This document shows, piece by piece, positions 35,350 to 44,071 of a DNA stretch of 64,000 nt. Each line of letters begins with the position of its first letter. Positions within the stretch are counted from its first letter, which is position 1. The notes below the pieces were generated by a model that did no database searches, was not told where the DNA came from, and saw nothing but the letters and a program-made list of their open reading frames with translations. Origin of the DNA: CAWFXC01 sp963819735 (GTDB taxonomy: Bacteria > Actinomycetota > Acidimicrobiia > IMCC26256 > DASPTH01); assembly GCA_963819735.1 (NCBI GenBank), contig CAWFXC010000001.1, positions 2,170,001-2,234,000 on the forward strand, in the 5' to 3' direction. A program made the translations under genes and the position numbers.

Positions 35350-37917
35350 GTGACCTCGCGACTGCTGGCTGCGACGAAGTCTTTGCCGCCCGCGTTACCG
35401 AGCTGGCATGTTGAGCGCGATCGCCTGCACGTGTCTCTCGACGCGGGTGCGAACGTCCCGCTGACGGTGGTCGTCGGCGCACCCGGGGCAGGCAAAAGCG
35501 TGGTGCTCGGATCCTGGGTGCATGATCGCCCCAAGCTGGCGTCGATCTGGCTTTCATGCGACGAGCGCGATGTCGATCCCGCCACCTTCTGGTCCGCGCT
35601 GACCGCCGCACTTGCTCGCCGCTGGCCTGATCGCTGGCACGACGCAACCGACTTGCTCGGCGACGCGGAACCCGAGCTCGACGATGTCGCGATCGCGATC
35701 GTGAATGACCTCGCGGGGCTGGGTGAACCGGTCGTGATCGTGATCGACGACTTCCATTTCGCCTCGGCCGCGGCACCCAGCTTGACCGCGTTCATCGAGC
35801 GCCTCCCCTCCAGCTGTCGAGTGATCCTGGGCAGCCGCACGGAACCCCAACTCGCGCTGCACCGACTTCGTGCGCACGGCCAGCTGCTCGAGATACGCGA
35901 CGCCGAACTCCGACTCACGCGAGCCGAAGTCGCCGCCGTCATGCTCAAGTTCGCAATCGAACTCAACGAGGCCGCGGTCGAGCTCCTCACGGCACGCACC
36001 GAGGGTTGGGTCGCCGGTGTCCAGATGGCGGCCGTGTCCCTTCGCGACGAATCGGTCCCCGACCGATTCCTGTCAGAGTTCGTGAAGACGCCTCGCTCGA
36101 TCACCGACTTCCTCGGAACGGAGGTACTCGAACGCCAACCCGCCGATCTCCTCGACTTCCTGCTCGCGACCTCGATCCTCGAACAGTTCGACGCCGCGAG
36201 CTGTGCGGCTGTGACCCAACGACGCGACGCCGGCGTGTTGCTCCAGCAGGTCGACGACCGGCACCTGTTCCTCATCGAGTTGGCTCGAGATACGTACCGG
36301 TACCACCATCTGTTCGGTGAGTTGTTGCGGCACCGACTCCACACGGAGGATCCAGACCGCGAGCAGGACCTGCATTCCCGCGCCGCCGAGTTCTCCATCA
36401 ATATTGGCGACATCGAGAGTGCGTTCGGTCACTTCTTGTTGGCAAGCCAGGAAGCAGAAGCATTCGAGTTACTCAGAAGCAGCTTCGTCGACGCGTACAT
36501 CCAAGGCGACGGCCGCGTGCTGCATCGCCTCGCTACCAAGGTCGAAACCGAAGCCGCAGCGGGCAATCCCGGTCGGCTCGTTGACCTGGCGCTCGCGTTG
36601 GCCGCAAGTGCCCCGGCAGACCAGGCGGCGCCGTGGATCAGCCGCGCCAACGACCGCGTCGGTGACTTCGATGATGCCGACCGTGCCCGACTCGTGCTCG
36701 CGCGAGCTCTTGTTGCGGTGCAGTACGGAGAAGCCGCCGAAGTCGAACGAGCGCTGGCCGACTATGCCGAACCGCAGGACCTGCCCGACGATGAGGTCGC
36801 TCGGTACGGACCCATTCTGGTCGCGCGCACCCGCCTGTGGCTCGGCGATCTCAACGGCGCACGCGACGTGTGCGAAGAGACCTTGGATCTGCTCGCCGCG
36901 CCAGACCTTCAGCAGGTCGGACTGACTGGCGCGCTCGCGTGGGTTGCGTGCGTCGAGGGTCTGCTGACCGAGGCCGACCATCTCGCGCAACGAGCGCTCA
37001 GCGGCGCCGAATCTGTAGGACTCGCTGCCCATACGGCGATGGTCGACGCGTATCGCACTCGGGGGCGAGTGGCGTTCGAACGCGGCGATCTGGACACCGC
37101 AGAACGCGTGCTCGAGCAGTCGCTCGCGATCGGTGAGGACTGCCGTCCTGCATTCGCGCTCGTGAGCCAACTGTCCCTCTCGAGAGTATGGCTCGCCGAC
37201 GGCCGCGTCAGCGAGGCCCTCTCTGGTGTCGAGCGTGCGCGGGCGTTCCTGCCGCCCGATTCCACCAGTCCGCTCCTCAGCCTCTGTCGAGCGTCGGAAG
37301 GCCGCATCGCGATCGAGATCGGCGACCTGGAACGCGCCACCCGATGCGTGCAGAGTCTCCCGCCGGGAAACCGAGCATCCCTGTATCAGGCTCGCATCGA
37401 ACTCGCCCGAGGCGAGCCGGATCGCGCCGAAGACCTCCTCGCCAAAGTCATGCCGGCAACGATGCGCGAGCGCCTCGACGTCGCGCTGCTTTCCGCCCGG
37501 GTCGCGCACGTCCGAAACACTGCCGCTGCAGATGCTTTGCTCGCCGAGGCGCTTGTGCTCGCGAGGATCGAGGGCTTCGTCGTGGCCGTCACCGACGAAC
37601 TCGTCGAACTCCGACCGCGCGTCGCTCTGCTTCTGCGGTCAGGCCGCATCGATCAATACGAACAGGCCGTGCTCGATCGCCTCGAACGCAATCCAACCCC
37701 CCGAATCGCGAACGGCAGCAGCTCGGGACCCCTGAGCAGCCGCGAACTCACCGTCCTTCGATACCTTGCGTCAGGACTGACGAACAGGGAAATCGCTGCG
37801 GAGCTCTTCGTTTCGAACAACACGCTGAAGACACACATCAAGCGGATCTACCAAAAGCTCGGGGTCTCTTCTCGCATGGAGGCGGTAACGGAAGCACGAC
37901 GCTTGGGCCTCTTCTAA
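35350..37917 (+). CDS. LuxR-family (MalT/LAL-type) ATP-binding regulator
   Basis: An 855-residue protein. Walker A GAPGAGKS is at residues 43-50 and a Walker B-like VVIVIDDFHFA near 128-138 within an NTPase domain; a long helical repeat region follows; the C-terminal 65 residues are a LuxR helix-turn-helix (LSSRELTVLRYLASGLTNREIAAEL, then NTLKTHIKRIYQKLGVSSR). Such proteins switch on target genes after binding ATP and an inducer. The inducer and targets are not evident; the divergent small gene is one candidate. Start GTG 35350. Confidence 0.93.
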   Translation: MTSRLLAATKSLPPALPSWHVERDRLHVSLDAGANVPLTVVVGAPGAGKSVVLGSWVHDRPKLASIWLSCDERDVDPATFWSALTAALARRWPDRWHDATDLLGDAEPELDDVAIAIVNDLAGLGEPVVIVIDDFHFASAAAPSLTAFIERLPSSCRVILGSRTEPQLALHRLRAHGQLLEIRDAELRLTRAEVAAVMLKFAIELNEAAVELLTARTEGWVAGVQMAAVSLRDESVPDRFLSEFVKTPRSITDFLGTEVLERQPADLLDFLLATSILEQFDAASCAAVTQRRDAGVLLQQVDDRHLFLIELARDTYRYHHLFGELLRHRLHTEDPDREQDLHSRAAEFSINIGDIESAFGHFLLASQEAEAFELLRSSFVDAYIQGDGRVLHRLATKVETEAAAGNPGRLVDLALALAASAPADQAAPWISRANDRVGDFDDADRARLVLARALVAVQYGEAAEVERALADYAEPQDLPDDEVARYGPILVARTRLWLGDLNGARDVCEETLDLLAAPDLQQVGLTGALAWVACVEGLLTEADHLAQRALSGAESVGLAAHTAMVDAYRTRGRVAFERGDLDTAERVLEQSLAIGEDCRPAFALVSQLSLSRVWLADGRVSEALSGVERARAFLPPDSTSPLLSLCRASEGRIAIEIGDLERATRCVQSLPPGNRASLYQARIELARGEPDRAEDLLAKVMPATMRERLDVALLSARVAHVRNTAAADALLAEALVLARIEGFVVAVTDELVELRPRVALLLRSGRIDQYEQAVLDRLERNPTPRIANGSSSGPLSSRELTVLRYLASGLTNREIAAELFVSNNTLKTHIKRIYQKLGVSSRMEAVTEARRLGLF

Positions 37918-38239
37918 TTTCGACCCACCTCCGTCGACGTCGCGGCTTCCGCAGTATTGCTGAGTGAACGTCGTCTTTGTATTTCGTGCGAAAGACTCGT
38001 CCGGGCGGTTGACAACACAGATGGCTGGCCGACGTCAACTCGGCGACTCGAAGTCAGCAGACGAGGTGCCCACGCAACACCGTTCCGTCACGACCAACGT
38101 GCATCGATCCGTGGCATGCAGGTGCGCAAGATGAAGAGCACACGGATACGCCCGCCAGCCGCCCGGGATCGCTTCACAATCAGGCCCGCCTTAGCCTCTG
38201 ATCTGCCGGTGCGAGGAAGCCCGCGGCTTTCGCTGCCGG

Positions 38240-38455
38240 CTAGAGCGGAAGGCGTCTTTGTGCGGGGAGCGTCCGCAACGCGTCGATCACGCGCCGGGCG
38301 TTACGTTTTCCGAGGTGTTTCGACCACGCACCTCGCAGGTTGTTCGGCGCGTGCCCGATTATTGACGCGATCACCGGCCGCGCCCGTTGCCACCCGAGGT
38401 CGGCCACGAGGTCGAGGATGTTTGCCCCGAGCGCGGCCAGGTCAGCGTCGCGTTG
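38240..38455 (-). pseudogene. start-less coding remnant, unknown
   Basis: A 71-codon open frame that reads like real protein (RDADLAALGANILDLVADLGW, then IIGHAPNNLRGAWSKHLG and RRVIDALRTLP) and ends at a TAG, but has no usable start and is closed upstream by TGA. It lies in about 770 bases (37,918-38,686) that otherwise hold nothing recognisable. Probably a gene fragment left by rearrangement. Confidence 0.35.
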
Positions 38456-38686
38456 TCAACGTGCGCGGGTGATTGCGTTTTCGCCACGCGCGCGTCGTAA
38501 ACAGTTGCGGATTCCCCGCGTAAGGGCTGGTCCGGGCGTTGTTCGTCATCACCCGCGCGGCTATTGCCGTGATCGACTGTGGCGCCGTGTCGTCGCCTAA
38601 TCCTGGGCGGCCATAGAGATCTCAACTCGGCAGTCTCTCGGGCCGATCTTCTTGAACACGGCGGGGCACTTGTGGGAGGTCGGGCG

Positions 38687-38880
38687 ATGACAACGCGCAA
38701 CAGAACCTTCTTGGCAGTCGCTGCCTCCGCGCGTCGTTCCGCCCGGCAAGCCGACGCTGCTCGCTCGCTATCTCAGCAACAGCAGGAGCGGACATCCGAT
38801 CGCGCAGTACGCGAGGAGAAGCGGAGGTGGGCAGCCACCGATCGCGAACTCGCAAAGCTGCATGTCGAAGATCGCCTAGC
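38687..38880 (+). pseudogene. truncated coiled-coil protein, restriction-endonuclease-like N-terminus
   Basis: An ATG with a GGGAGG site opens a 65-codon frame (RRSARQADAARSLSQQQQERTS, then EKRRWAATDRELAKLHVEDRLA). This basic/Gln-rich coiled-coil resembles N-termini of Mrr-like restriction endonucleases in actinobacteria; the call is from memory and weak. The frame runs straight into the TGT terminus of an IS481-type remnant at 38881, which cut the gene. No continuation beyond the IS debris was found. Confidence 0.45.
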
Positions 38881-39290
38881 TGTAGTTCCCAGCGACGTTG
38901 GTCAGTCCGCTTGGAGGCGGCTGGCGGGTGTCTTGTGTCCGAGGGCGCCGTGTGGTCGTTGGTGGTTGTAGTAGTCGATCCAGGCGGGCAATGCACGAGC
39001 TCGATGTTGTGATGTCCGGTACGTGGCGGTGTAGGCCCACTCGCGCAGCATGGTTTGGATGAACCGCGCCTACGTCGAGGTCCTCGACGACGAACGTGCG
39101 GTGACCACGATCGGGTTCTTCGACGAGCCGTCGCCTGGTTCGCCCAACGCGGCGTGCGCGTCCGTCAAGTCATGAGCGACAACGGCGCGCCCTACATCTC
39201 CGCCCTCTGGGCGATCTGGTGCGCAGCGCACCGTGTCGAACACATCCGCACCGCCCCTACCGGCCCCGCACCAACGGCAAAGCCGAACGT
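38881..39290. mobile_element. IS481-family remnant, two transposase pieces head to head
   Basis: On the minus strand, 39060 to 38902 encodes the transposase C-terminus (FIQTMLREWAYTATYR, then LPAWIDYYNHQRPHGALGHKTPASRLQAD), followed by the element end TGTAGTTCCC at 38881. On the plus strand, from about 39062, comes the part that should precede it (RAYVEVLDDERAVTTIGF, then RRAVAWFAQRGVRVRQVMSDNGAPYIS and RPRTNGKAE), with at least two frameshifts. The catalytic DNG and the E of GKAER are recognisable. So one transposase gene has been broken exactly at the AER/FIQTM junction and one half inverted. Confidence 0.85.
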
Positions 39291-39731
39291 CAGTCGGTCG
39301 CGCGGATCGTTGATGCCGACGTCGGGGAACTTGCCCGCAACGTGGAGCTGGTGGATGGCGCAGTGGCTTGGTCGAGGTTGTCCAACGCCGAACTCGTCGC
39401 TTGTCGTCTCGGCAACGAGGGCGGCGAGGATTTCGTCCAGCGTCGCTGCGGTGTGCTCGGGAAGGTGCGCTCGACGTACGGCCTCGAGCAAGGCTCGCGC
39501 CCCTACGTTCGTGGCGAGGTGTTCAGTCCAGGCCCGTTCGTTGCGATCGCGACCCAACCCCGGCATGCTGCACACCGAGGGAGTGTAGACCGAACACACG
39601 TTCGCCGAGAGTTCGAAACCACTCCGTGGAATGTGTCCCAGAACGCCGGCTCGAGGACGGCGATCGGTGCGCACGTTCCGGCGCGATCCCGCCGCCGGGC
39701 GCACGGGCGTGACGGCAGTTCTGGCGTCGAC
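39291..39731. other. region with one possible regulator fragment
   Basis: A minus-strand frame from ATG 39566 begins convincingly (RDRNERAWTEHLATNVGARALLEAVRRAHLPEHTAATLDEILAALV) and then degrades into the IS debris at about 39290. It may be the start of a small helical regulator cut by the same insertion. Nothing else is visible up to the RidA gene. Confidence 0.3.
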
Positions 39732-40127
39732 TCAGAGAATCGCTACCGCATCGACCTCTATGAGGAGGTCTGGGAGCCAGAGTGACGCTACGCCGACGAG
39801 TGTGTTCGCAGTGACCGGGTATGGGTCACCGAAGACCTCTTTCGCGGCTGCCATCAGTTCTTCGAGGGCTTCCCAGCTGTAGTCGACCATGTAGATGTTC
39901 ATCTTTGCGACGTCGTCCAGCGTCGCACGCGCTGCCGCAAGTGCGATCAGGAGATTCCGGAACGCGAGCCGACTCTGTTCGAGGTGTGTCGATCCAACCA
40001 CGTTTCCCTGGACGTCGACTGACGTCTGTCCAGAGATGTGGATCATGCGAGACCCGGTCGCGATGGACACGTTGACGATCTCAGGAATCTTCAGCAGTTC
40101 GGGGGGATCAATGCGGTCCGTGATCAT
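39732..40127 (-). CDS. RidA-family protein
   Basis: A 131-residue protein of the RidA/YjgF family, which deaminates reactive enamine/imine intermediates. The family signature RMIHISGQTSVDVQGNVVG, FRNLLIALAAARATLDDVAKMNIYMVD and the C-terminal LWLPDLLIEVDAVAIL are clear. The Arg of the usual G-x-x-R-x-x-V-x-V end region is replaced (LPDLLIEVDA), so imine-deaminase activity may be lost or altered. Confidence 0.9.
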   Translation of the reverse strand: MITDRIDPPELLKIPEIVNVSIATGSRMIHISGQTSVDVQGNVVGSTHLEQSRLAFRNLLIALAAARATLDDVAKMNIYMVDYSWEALEELMAAAKEVFGDPYPVTANTLVGVASLWLPDLLIEVDAVAIL

Positions 40128-40328
40128 GAGTGGCCTCTCGCTGCGAAGCGGATCATCTCCCTACAGCATGACCGACGCGCCAGATTGCCCGCGTTGCGCT
40201 CGCCCGGCCACCGAGGCACCGCGCCAGAATGACGCGCCGGAGCGCCCATAACGCCGGGTTGGGGAGTGCCGGTCAGCAGCATGTCTGATCAGTCCGTCCG
40301 GTCAAACGGCAGGGACCAAGTGAACCGG

Positions 40329-40577
40329 CTAGCTGTGCGCCTTGCCCGCTCGCCGACGCGGAGGCATGCTCGCCATGAGATCGAGCGGCTCAAGTCCCAG
40401 GCATTCCGCGATTCGTTCGACGGACCTCAGCGTGAGGTTTCGCTCGCCCCGCTCGAGCCCGCCCACGTACGTCCGGTGCAGCCCGAGCTCGTCAGCGAAT
40501 GCCTCTTGGCTCAGCCCGCGCTCCTCGCGGTAGGCACGCAGGTTCTGGCCGAGGATGCGCTGGAGGTCGCCTTCCAT
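40329..40577 (-). CDS. XRE-family DNA-binding protein
   Basis: An 82-residue single-domain regulator: LGQNLRAYREERGLSQEAFADELGLHRTYVGGLERGERNLTLRSVERIAECLGLEP is a complete HTH_3 fold. It is divergent from the small lipoprotein-like gene, and a 28-bp near-perfect dyad in between (40603-40630) is the likely operator. Autoregulation and repression of the neighbour are inferred from that position. Confidence 0.92.
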   Translation of the reverse strand: MEGDLQRILGQNLRAYREERGLSQEAFADELGLHRTYVGGLERGERNLTLRSVERIAECLGLEPLDLMASMPPRRRAGKAHS

Positions 40578-40602
40578 TCAAGGCGAGACGCTGACTGACC
40601 GA

Positions 40603-40630
40603 TACTCATAGGTCTACAGACTTATGAGTA
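40603..40630. promoter_or_regulatory. 28-bp near-perfect operator dyad over a start codon
   Basis: The left arm TACTCATAGGTCT and right arm AGACTTATGAGTA match in 12 of 13 positions around a 2-base centre. The right arm includes the ATG at 40624 of the plus-strand gene and the left arm ends 25 bases from the XRE start. A dimeric HTH protein such as the adjacent XRE regulator is the natural ligand. Confidence 0.8.
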
Positions 40631-41001
40631 GCGATACCTCGGGAGGGGCTGTGCCGGAATCGCGTGTCGAGATCCCGAGGTGCATCCGCGGGGCGATCTC
40701 CCGGCCCGCCATCGCGCTCGCCATTGTCGTCACCGTGTTTGCGCTCGCGGTGGTTGGCTGTGGATCCACAGAGACGGTGAGCTGCGCGCGGAACACAGCT
40801 GGAACCAAGGCGAGCTGCGAGAAGTCTTCGCAGAGCAGCGTCGAGGCATGGGCTGGGGATGCAACGACGTGGGTAGGCGGTCACTTATGGATCACGCTCC
40901 TGGGTGTTGGCGGCGTTTGCTGGCTGGTGAGCGCGTCGGTGGATTCCGCCACTTCCGGCGCGAAGGACAAGAGTTCTGCCACCAAAGCCGAGAAGCGATA
41001 A
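40624..41001 (+). CDS. small lipoprotein-like membrane protein
   Basis: A 125-residue protein with an N-terminal hydrophobic segment ending in a lipobox-like LAVVGC (residues 41-46, after a cytoplasmic lead of about 30 residues), a Cys pair in the middle (SCARNTAGTKASC) and a second membrane segment (LWITLLGVGGVCWLVSAS) before a basic tail. No family recognised. Probably controlled by the XRE protein through the dyad covering its start. Confidence 0.6.
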   Translation: MSSDTSGGAVPESRVEIPRCIRGAISRPAIALAIVVTVFALAVVGCGSTETVSCARNTAGTKASCEKSSQSSVEAWAGDATTWVGGHLWITLLGVGGVCWLVSASVDSATSGAKDKSSATKAEKR

Positions 41002-41014
41002 CACCCGAGGGCAA

Positions 41015-41227
41015 TCAGGGAACGGGCGTCTGTCGTGGTGGGCAGGTGATGCCGCCGTGGGTGAGGAGCGCGCAGACGGTCTCGCGGGTGACGTACCAGC
41101 GGTCGTTGAGCTTGACCGCCGCGCCAGGTAGACGGTCGAACTGTGTTTGGCCTGCGTGGAGGATGCTGTAAGTGACATTCGCGTGCGTGTCGTCGACGAG
41201 TGTGACGTCATCGACCCGTCCCGATTA
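41015..41227 (-). pseudogene. C-terminal fragment of a secreted-protein family
   Basis: A frame without start, closed upstream by TAA at about 41228, reads VDDVTLVDDTHANVTYSILHAG, then FDRLPGAAVKLNDRWYVTRETVCALL. The pattern 'xATVTYSIL ... AVKxxDRWYVTRxTxCALL' resembles the C-terminal domain of small actinobacterial lipoproteins. Only the last 70 residues remain, so it is a remnant. The rest of 41,002-41,427 holds nothing else recognisable. Confidence 0.5.
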
Positions 41228-41427
41228 CTGGGCAAGATCTTCCGGTGTGTGTCACCACCGCACATCACAAGGTGCTGGCCGGGAGGGCGGGTCGCCACAA
41301 CACGCAAGGCCACCCCGGTGCACCCAAAACGCGTTCGTCATGCACGGCGCGCGGAACCCAGCTCCGAAATCGCGCGAACTCTTAGGTGAGCCGTTCGGGC
41401 GGCCGTTCGGGGCCGCCATTCCGACGA

Positions 41428-41772
41428 TTACGCGCTGAGTGTGTCCTGGAGTTCGCGCAGCCGGTCTCGTTGGATGCTCCACCAGACCCATCGGCCGCGT
41501 TTCTCGCCGGTGATGAGTCCGGCGTCGGCGAGAATCTTGGTGTGGTGAGAGACGGTGGGCTGTGCTTTGCCGAGCGGTGCGAGGAGGTCGCAGGAGCACA
41601 CTTCGCCGGCTTCAGCGATCATGCTGAGGAGTCGTAGGCGGACGGGGTCGGCGAGCGCGGCGAAGGATCGGGCGAGGTCTTCGGCTTGTGGGACGTCGAG
41701 GGGTGCCGCGAGCACAGATGCGCAGCAGGTCGTGTCGTCGGTCTCCATGAGTGCCGCCTGCCGTTTCGTCAC
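41428..41772 (-). CDS. arsR: ArsR-family arsenic-responsive repressor
   Basis: A 114-residue winged-helix repressor from GTG 41772 (GGAGG 4 bases upstream). ARSFAALADPVRLRLLSMIAEAGEVCSCDLLAPLGKAQPTVSHHTKILADAGLI contains the CSC arsenite-binding motif on the recognition helix, and a further Cys pair (TTCCAS) lies near the N-terminus. On binding As(III) it should release the divergent operator and allow transcription of the arsI-aquaporin-VOC-arsC operon. Confidence 0.93.
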   Translation of the reverse strand: MTKRQAALMETDDTTCCASVLAAPLDVPQAEDLARSFAALADPVRLRLLSMIAEAGEVCSCDLLAPLGKAQPTVSHHTKILADAGLITGEKRGRWVWWSIQRDRLRELQDTLSA

Positions 41773-41787
41773 GGTTCCTCCGTATGG

Positions 41788-41821
41788 ATTGACAATCCTC
41801 GATGGATTCGCGATAGTCAAT
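41788..41821. promoter_or_regulatory. ArsR operator candidate with -35-like TTGACA
   Basis: ATTGACAATC and GATAGTCAAT form an imperfect dyad (one mismatch per arm in 10) spanning 34 bases between the divergent arsR and arsI genes. The left arm contains TTGACA at 41789, a good -35 box for arsI transcription. The place and symmetry fit an ArsR binding site. Confidence 0.65.
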
Positions 41822-41858
41822 ACATCGACTAGTCCGAATCTATCAGAGGAGGAGCCGG

Positions 41859-42314
41859 ATGGCACGGGTTCAGCTGGCGTTGAACGTCTCGGATCTCGAC
41901 CAGGCGGTTGAGTTCTACACGAAGTTGTTCCACACCGAGCCGGCGAAGTTGCGGCCCGGCTACGCGAACTTCGCGATCGAGGAGCCTCCCCTCAAGCTGG
42001 TCCTGATCGAGGGCCATGGCGACCCGGGCACGCTCAACCATCTCGGGGTCGAGGTTGCCTCGACCGACGAAGTCGCGGCGACACAGGACCGCCTATCGGG
42101 GGAAGGTCTCGCGACCGCGGTCGAGGACGAAGTGGCGTGTTGCTACGCGGTGCAGGACAAGGTGTGGGTCGACGGACCAGACCGGGAACCGTGGGAGATC
42201 TACACGGTCTTGGCTGACGTCGAGATGGAACCCGGCGAGCTGCGTACGGTTGCGCCGTCCGACGACGCGACGTGCTGCGCGGCGGCACCCGAATCCGCTG
42301 CCCGGTGCTGCTGA
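41859..42314 (+). CDS. arsI: ArsI-type organoarsenical C-As lyase (VOC family)
   Basis: A 151-residue VOC protein. QLALNVSDLDQAVEFYTKLF, LNHLGVEVAST and WVDGPDREPWEIYTVL are the CadI/ArsI pattern; the vicinal Cys94-Cys95 (ACCYAVQDKVW) and the Cys-rich tail (TCCAAAP ... RCC) bind trivalent arsenic. ArsI cleaves the carbon-arsenic bond of methylarsenite with O2 and Fe(II). A strong GAGGAGG site precedes the ATG. It is first in the operon driven from the arsR divergent promoter. Confidence 0.87.
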   Translation: MARVQLALNVSDLDQAVEFYTKLFHTEPAKLRPGYANFAIEEPPLKLVLIEGHGDPGTLNHLGVEVASTDEVAATQDRLSGEGLATAVEDEVACCYAVQDKVWVDGPDREPWEIYTVLADVEMEPGELRTVAPSDDATCCAAAPESAARCC

Positions 42315-42321
42315 GCCGACG

Positions 42322-43032
42322 TTGGACCGTGATCTGGCCCGTCGGGCCTCAGCCGAAGCCGTCGGTACCGCGCTGCTCGTCGCGATCGTCGTCGGTTCCG
42401 GGATCGCTGCGCAACGTTCCTCACCGGGAGACGTCGGTCTTGAACTGCTCGAGAACTCCATCGCGACCGGCGCGGGCCTCATTGCGCTAATCCTGGCCCT
42501 CGGCCCGGTGTCGGGTGCGCACTTCAATCCGATCGTGACGATGGCCGACCGCATCCTCGGCGGCACCAGCAGCCGCGACGCGGGCGTCTACATCGTCGTG
42601 CAGATCGTCGGCGCGTGTGTCGGCGCGATGGTCGCCAACCTCATGTTCGATCTCCCGGCCGTCACTCTCTCCACACATACCCGGTCGTCGAGTGGGCTCT
42701 GGTTAGGCGAGGTTGTCGCCGCGTTTGGGTTGCTGATCGTGATCCTCGGTGTGGTGCGTGCCGGACGGGCGTCGGTCGCCGCGTTCGCGGTCGGCGGGTA
42801 CATCGCGGCCGCGTACTGGTTCACGTCGTCGACGAGCTTCGCCAACCCAGCCGTCACGATCGGCCGCACCCTCACAAACACCTTCGCCGGCATCGCGCCG
42901 AGCAGTGCCCCGATGTTCATCGTGATGCAGGTGCTCGGCGCGCTCCTCGCGGTTGGGTTGGGCGTCTTCCTCTTCCCCGGCATCCCCGCGACTGATCTTG
43001 TCGTGCCCCACGAATCCACAGAATCGCCATGA
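42322..43032 (+). CDS. aquaporin-family channel, probably for arsenite
   Basis: About 236 residues from TTG 42322 (start uncertain). Six membrane segments and two half-helix motifs, NPI (GAHFNPIVT) and NPA (SFANPAVTIGRT), define the aquaporin/MIP family. In ars operons such channels (AqpS or similar) let arsenite leave the cell down its gradient after ArsC reduction. Its stop overlaps the next ATG (ATGA). Confidence 0.88.
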   Translation: MDRDLARRASAEAVGTALLVAIVVGSGIAAQRSSPGDVGLELLENSIATGAGLIALILALGPVSGAHFNPIVTMADRILGGTSSRDAGVYIVVQIVGACVGAMVANLMFDLPAVTLSTHTRSSSGLWLGEVVAAFGLLIVILGVVRAGRASVAAFAVGGYIAAAYWFTSSTSFANPAVTIGRTLTNTFAGIAPSSAPMFIVMQVLGALLAVGLGVFLFPGIPATDLVVPHESTESP

Positions 43033-43433
43033 CGGACTCGCCGTCACCCCGGTTCGATCACCTGTGCGTCGCGCTGCATGTCGCGAACGTCAACGACGCC
43101 GCGTTGCACTACGCCGAGGCGTTTCCGTGCACCGTTTCGAGCCGCACTCAACTTCACGTCGAGCTCGTCGCCCGAGACGTCCCGCTAACCGTCGACCTGT
43201 TCGAGGAACCCGACACTGCCGGATACCTCCACCACCTACGCCTCGACCTCTCGGACTCCGCGGCGCTACCGAAAATCCACGAGAGGCTCATCGCTGCCGG
43301 CCTGGCGGTCGAGTCCGATTGCGACCACCTGTGGGTAACCGATCCGGACGAGACGCCCTGGATGTTGTCCCGCAACCCGGGCGAAATCGTTCCGATCTTG
43401 TCAACGCCCAACGAACAAGGGGAGACACCATGA
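43029..43433 (+). CDS. VOC-family protein in ars operon
   Basis: A 134-residue VOC-fold protein (FDHLCVALHVANVNDAALHYAEAF ... LHHLRLDLSDSAALPKIHERLIAAGL ... WVTDPDETPWML). It resembles ArsI only in fold: it has just two cysteines, both apart, and no vicinal Cys pair. It overlaps both neighbours by ATGA, so it belongs to the operon. Role unknown; perhaps another organoarsenical or a glyoxalase-like step. Confidence 0.75.
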   Translation: MTDSPSPRFDHLCVALHVANVNDAALHYAEAFPCTVSSRTQLHVELVARDVPLTVDLFEEPDTAGYLHHLRLDLSDSAALPKIHERLIAAGLAVESDCDHLWVTDPDETPWMLSRNPGEIVPILSTPNEQGETP

Positions 43434-44071
43434 GTGATGCCACGCTCACCATCGAACAGCGTCTCGGTCTCCGCCAAGCAGCCGAAAGCTTGGCCCGCAA
43501 ATTCGAGGGCGTCTTCGGCATGGAGACCATCGAACTGTTCCTCGCGTCGAGCTACGAACAGTTCGCATCCAAAGCGAAGACAGGCGCGTTTCTGCCGATC
43601 CTCGCCGAACGGTTCGCGAAGCAACGCCTCGATGCCCTCGCCCGCGTCGAAGGCAAAGCCAACGACGGACTCCCCACCGTCCTGTTCTTGTGTGTCCACA
43701 ACGCGGGCCGCTCGCAAATGGCCCTCGGTTGGTTCAACCACCTCGCTGGCGACCGAGCGATCGCCTGGTCCGGCGGATCCGAACCCGGAACCGAGGTCAA
43801 CGCAGCCGCGATCGAAGCCATGGCCGAAGTCGGCATCGACATCAGCGACGAGTTCCCGAAACCGTGGACCGACGAGATCGTCCGCGCCGCCGACGTCGTC
43901 GTCACGATGGGATGCGGCGACGCCTGCCCACTCTTTCCCGGGAAGCGCTACGAGGACTGGGTACTCGACGACCCGGCCGGCATGGGCGTCGACGCAGTGC
44001 GTCCCATCCGCGACGAAATCGGACAACGAGTCCGGGAGCTTCTCGCCAGTCTCGACGTCAGCACCAGCTAG
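43430..44071 (+). CDS. arsC: arsenate reductase (low-molecular-weight phosphatase type)
   Basis: A 213-residue protein. Residues 1-70 are an N-terminal three-helix domain (RQAAESLARKFEGVFGMETIELFLASSYEQFA) seen in actinobacterial ArsC; residues 81-213 are the LMW-PTP-like reductase with the CX5R loop (FLCVHNAGRSQMA, Cys88-Arg94), the second redox Cys (MGCGDACPLFPG) and the Asp of VLDDPAG. It reduces arsenate to arsenite using mycothiol or thioredoxin. Last gene of the operon. Confidence 0.93.
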   Translation: MSDATLTIEQRLGLRQAAESLARKFEGVFGMETIELFLASSYEQFASKAKTGAFLPILAERFAKQRLDALARVEGKANDGLPTVLFLCVHNAGRSQMALGWFNHLAGDRAIAWSGGSEPGTEVNAAAIEAMAEVGIDISDEFPKPWTDEIVRAADVVVTMGCGDACPLFPGKRYEDWVLDDPAGMGVDAVRPIRDEIGQRVRELLASLDVSTS

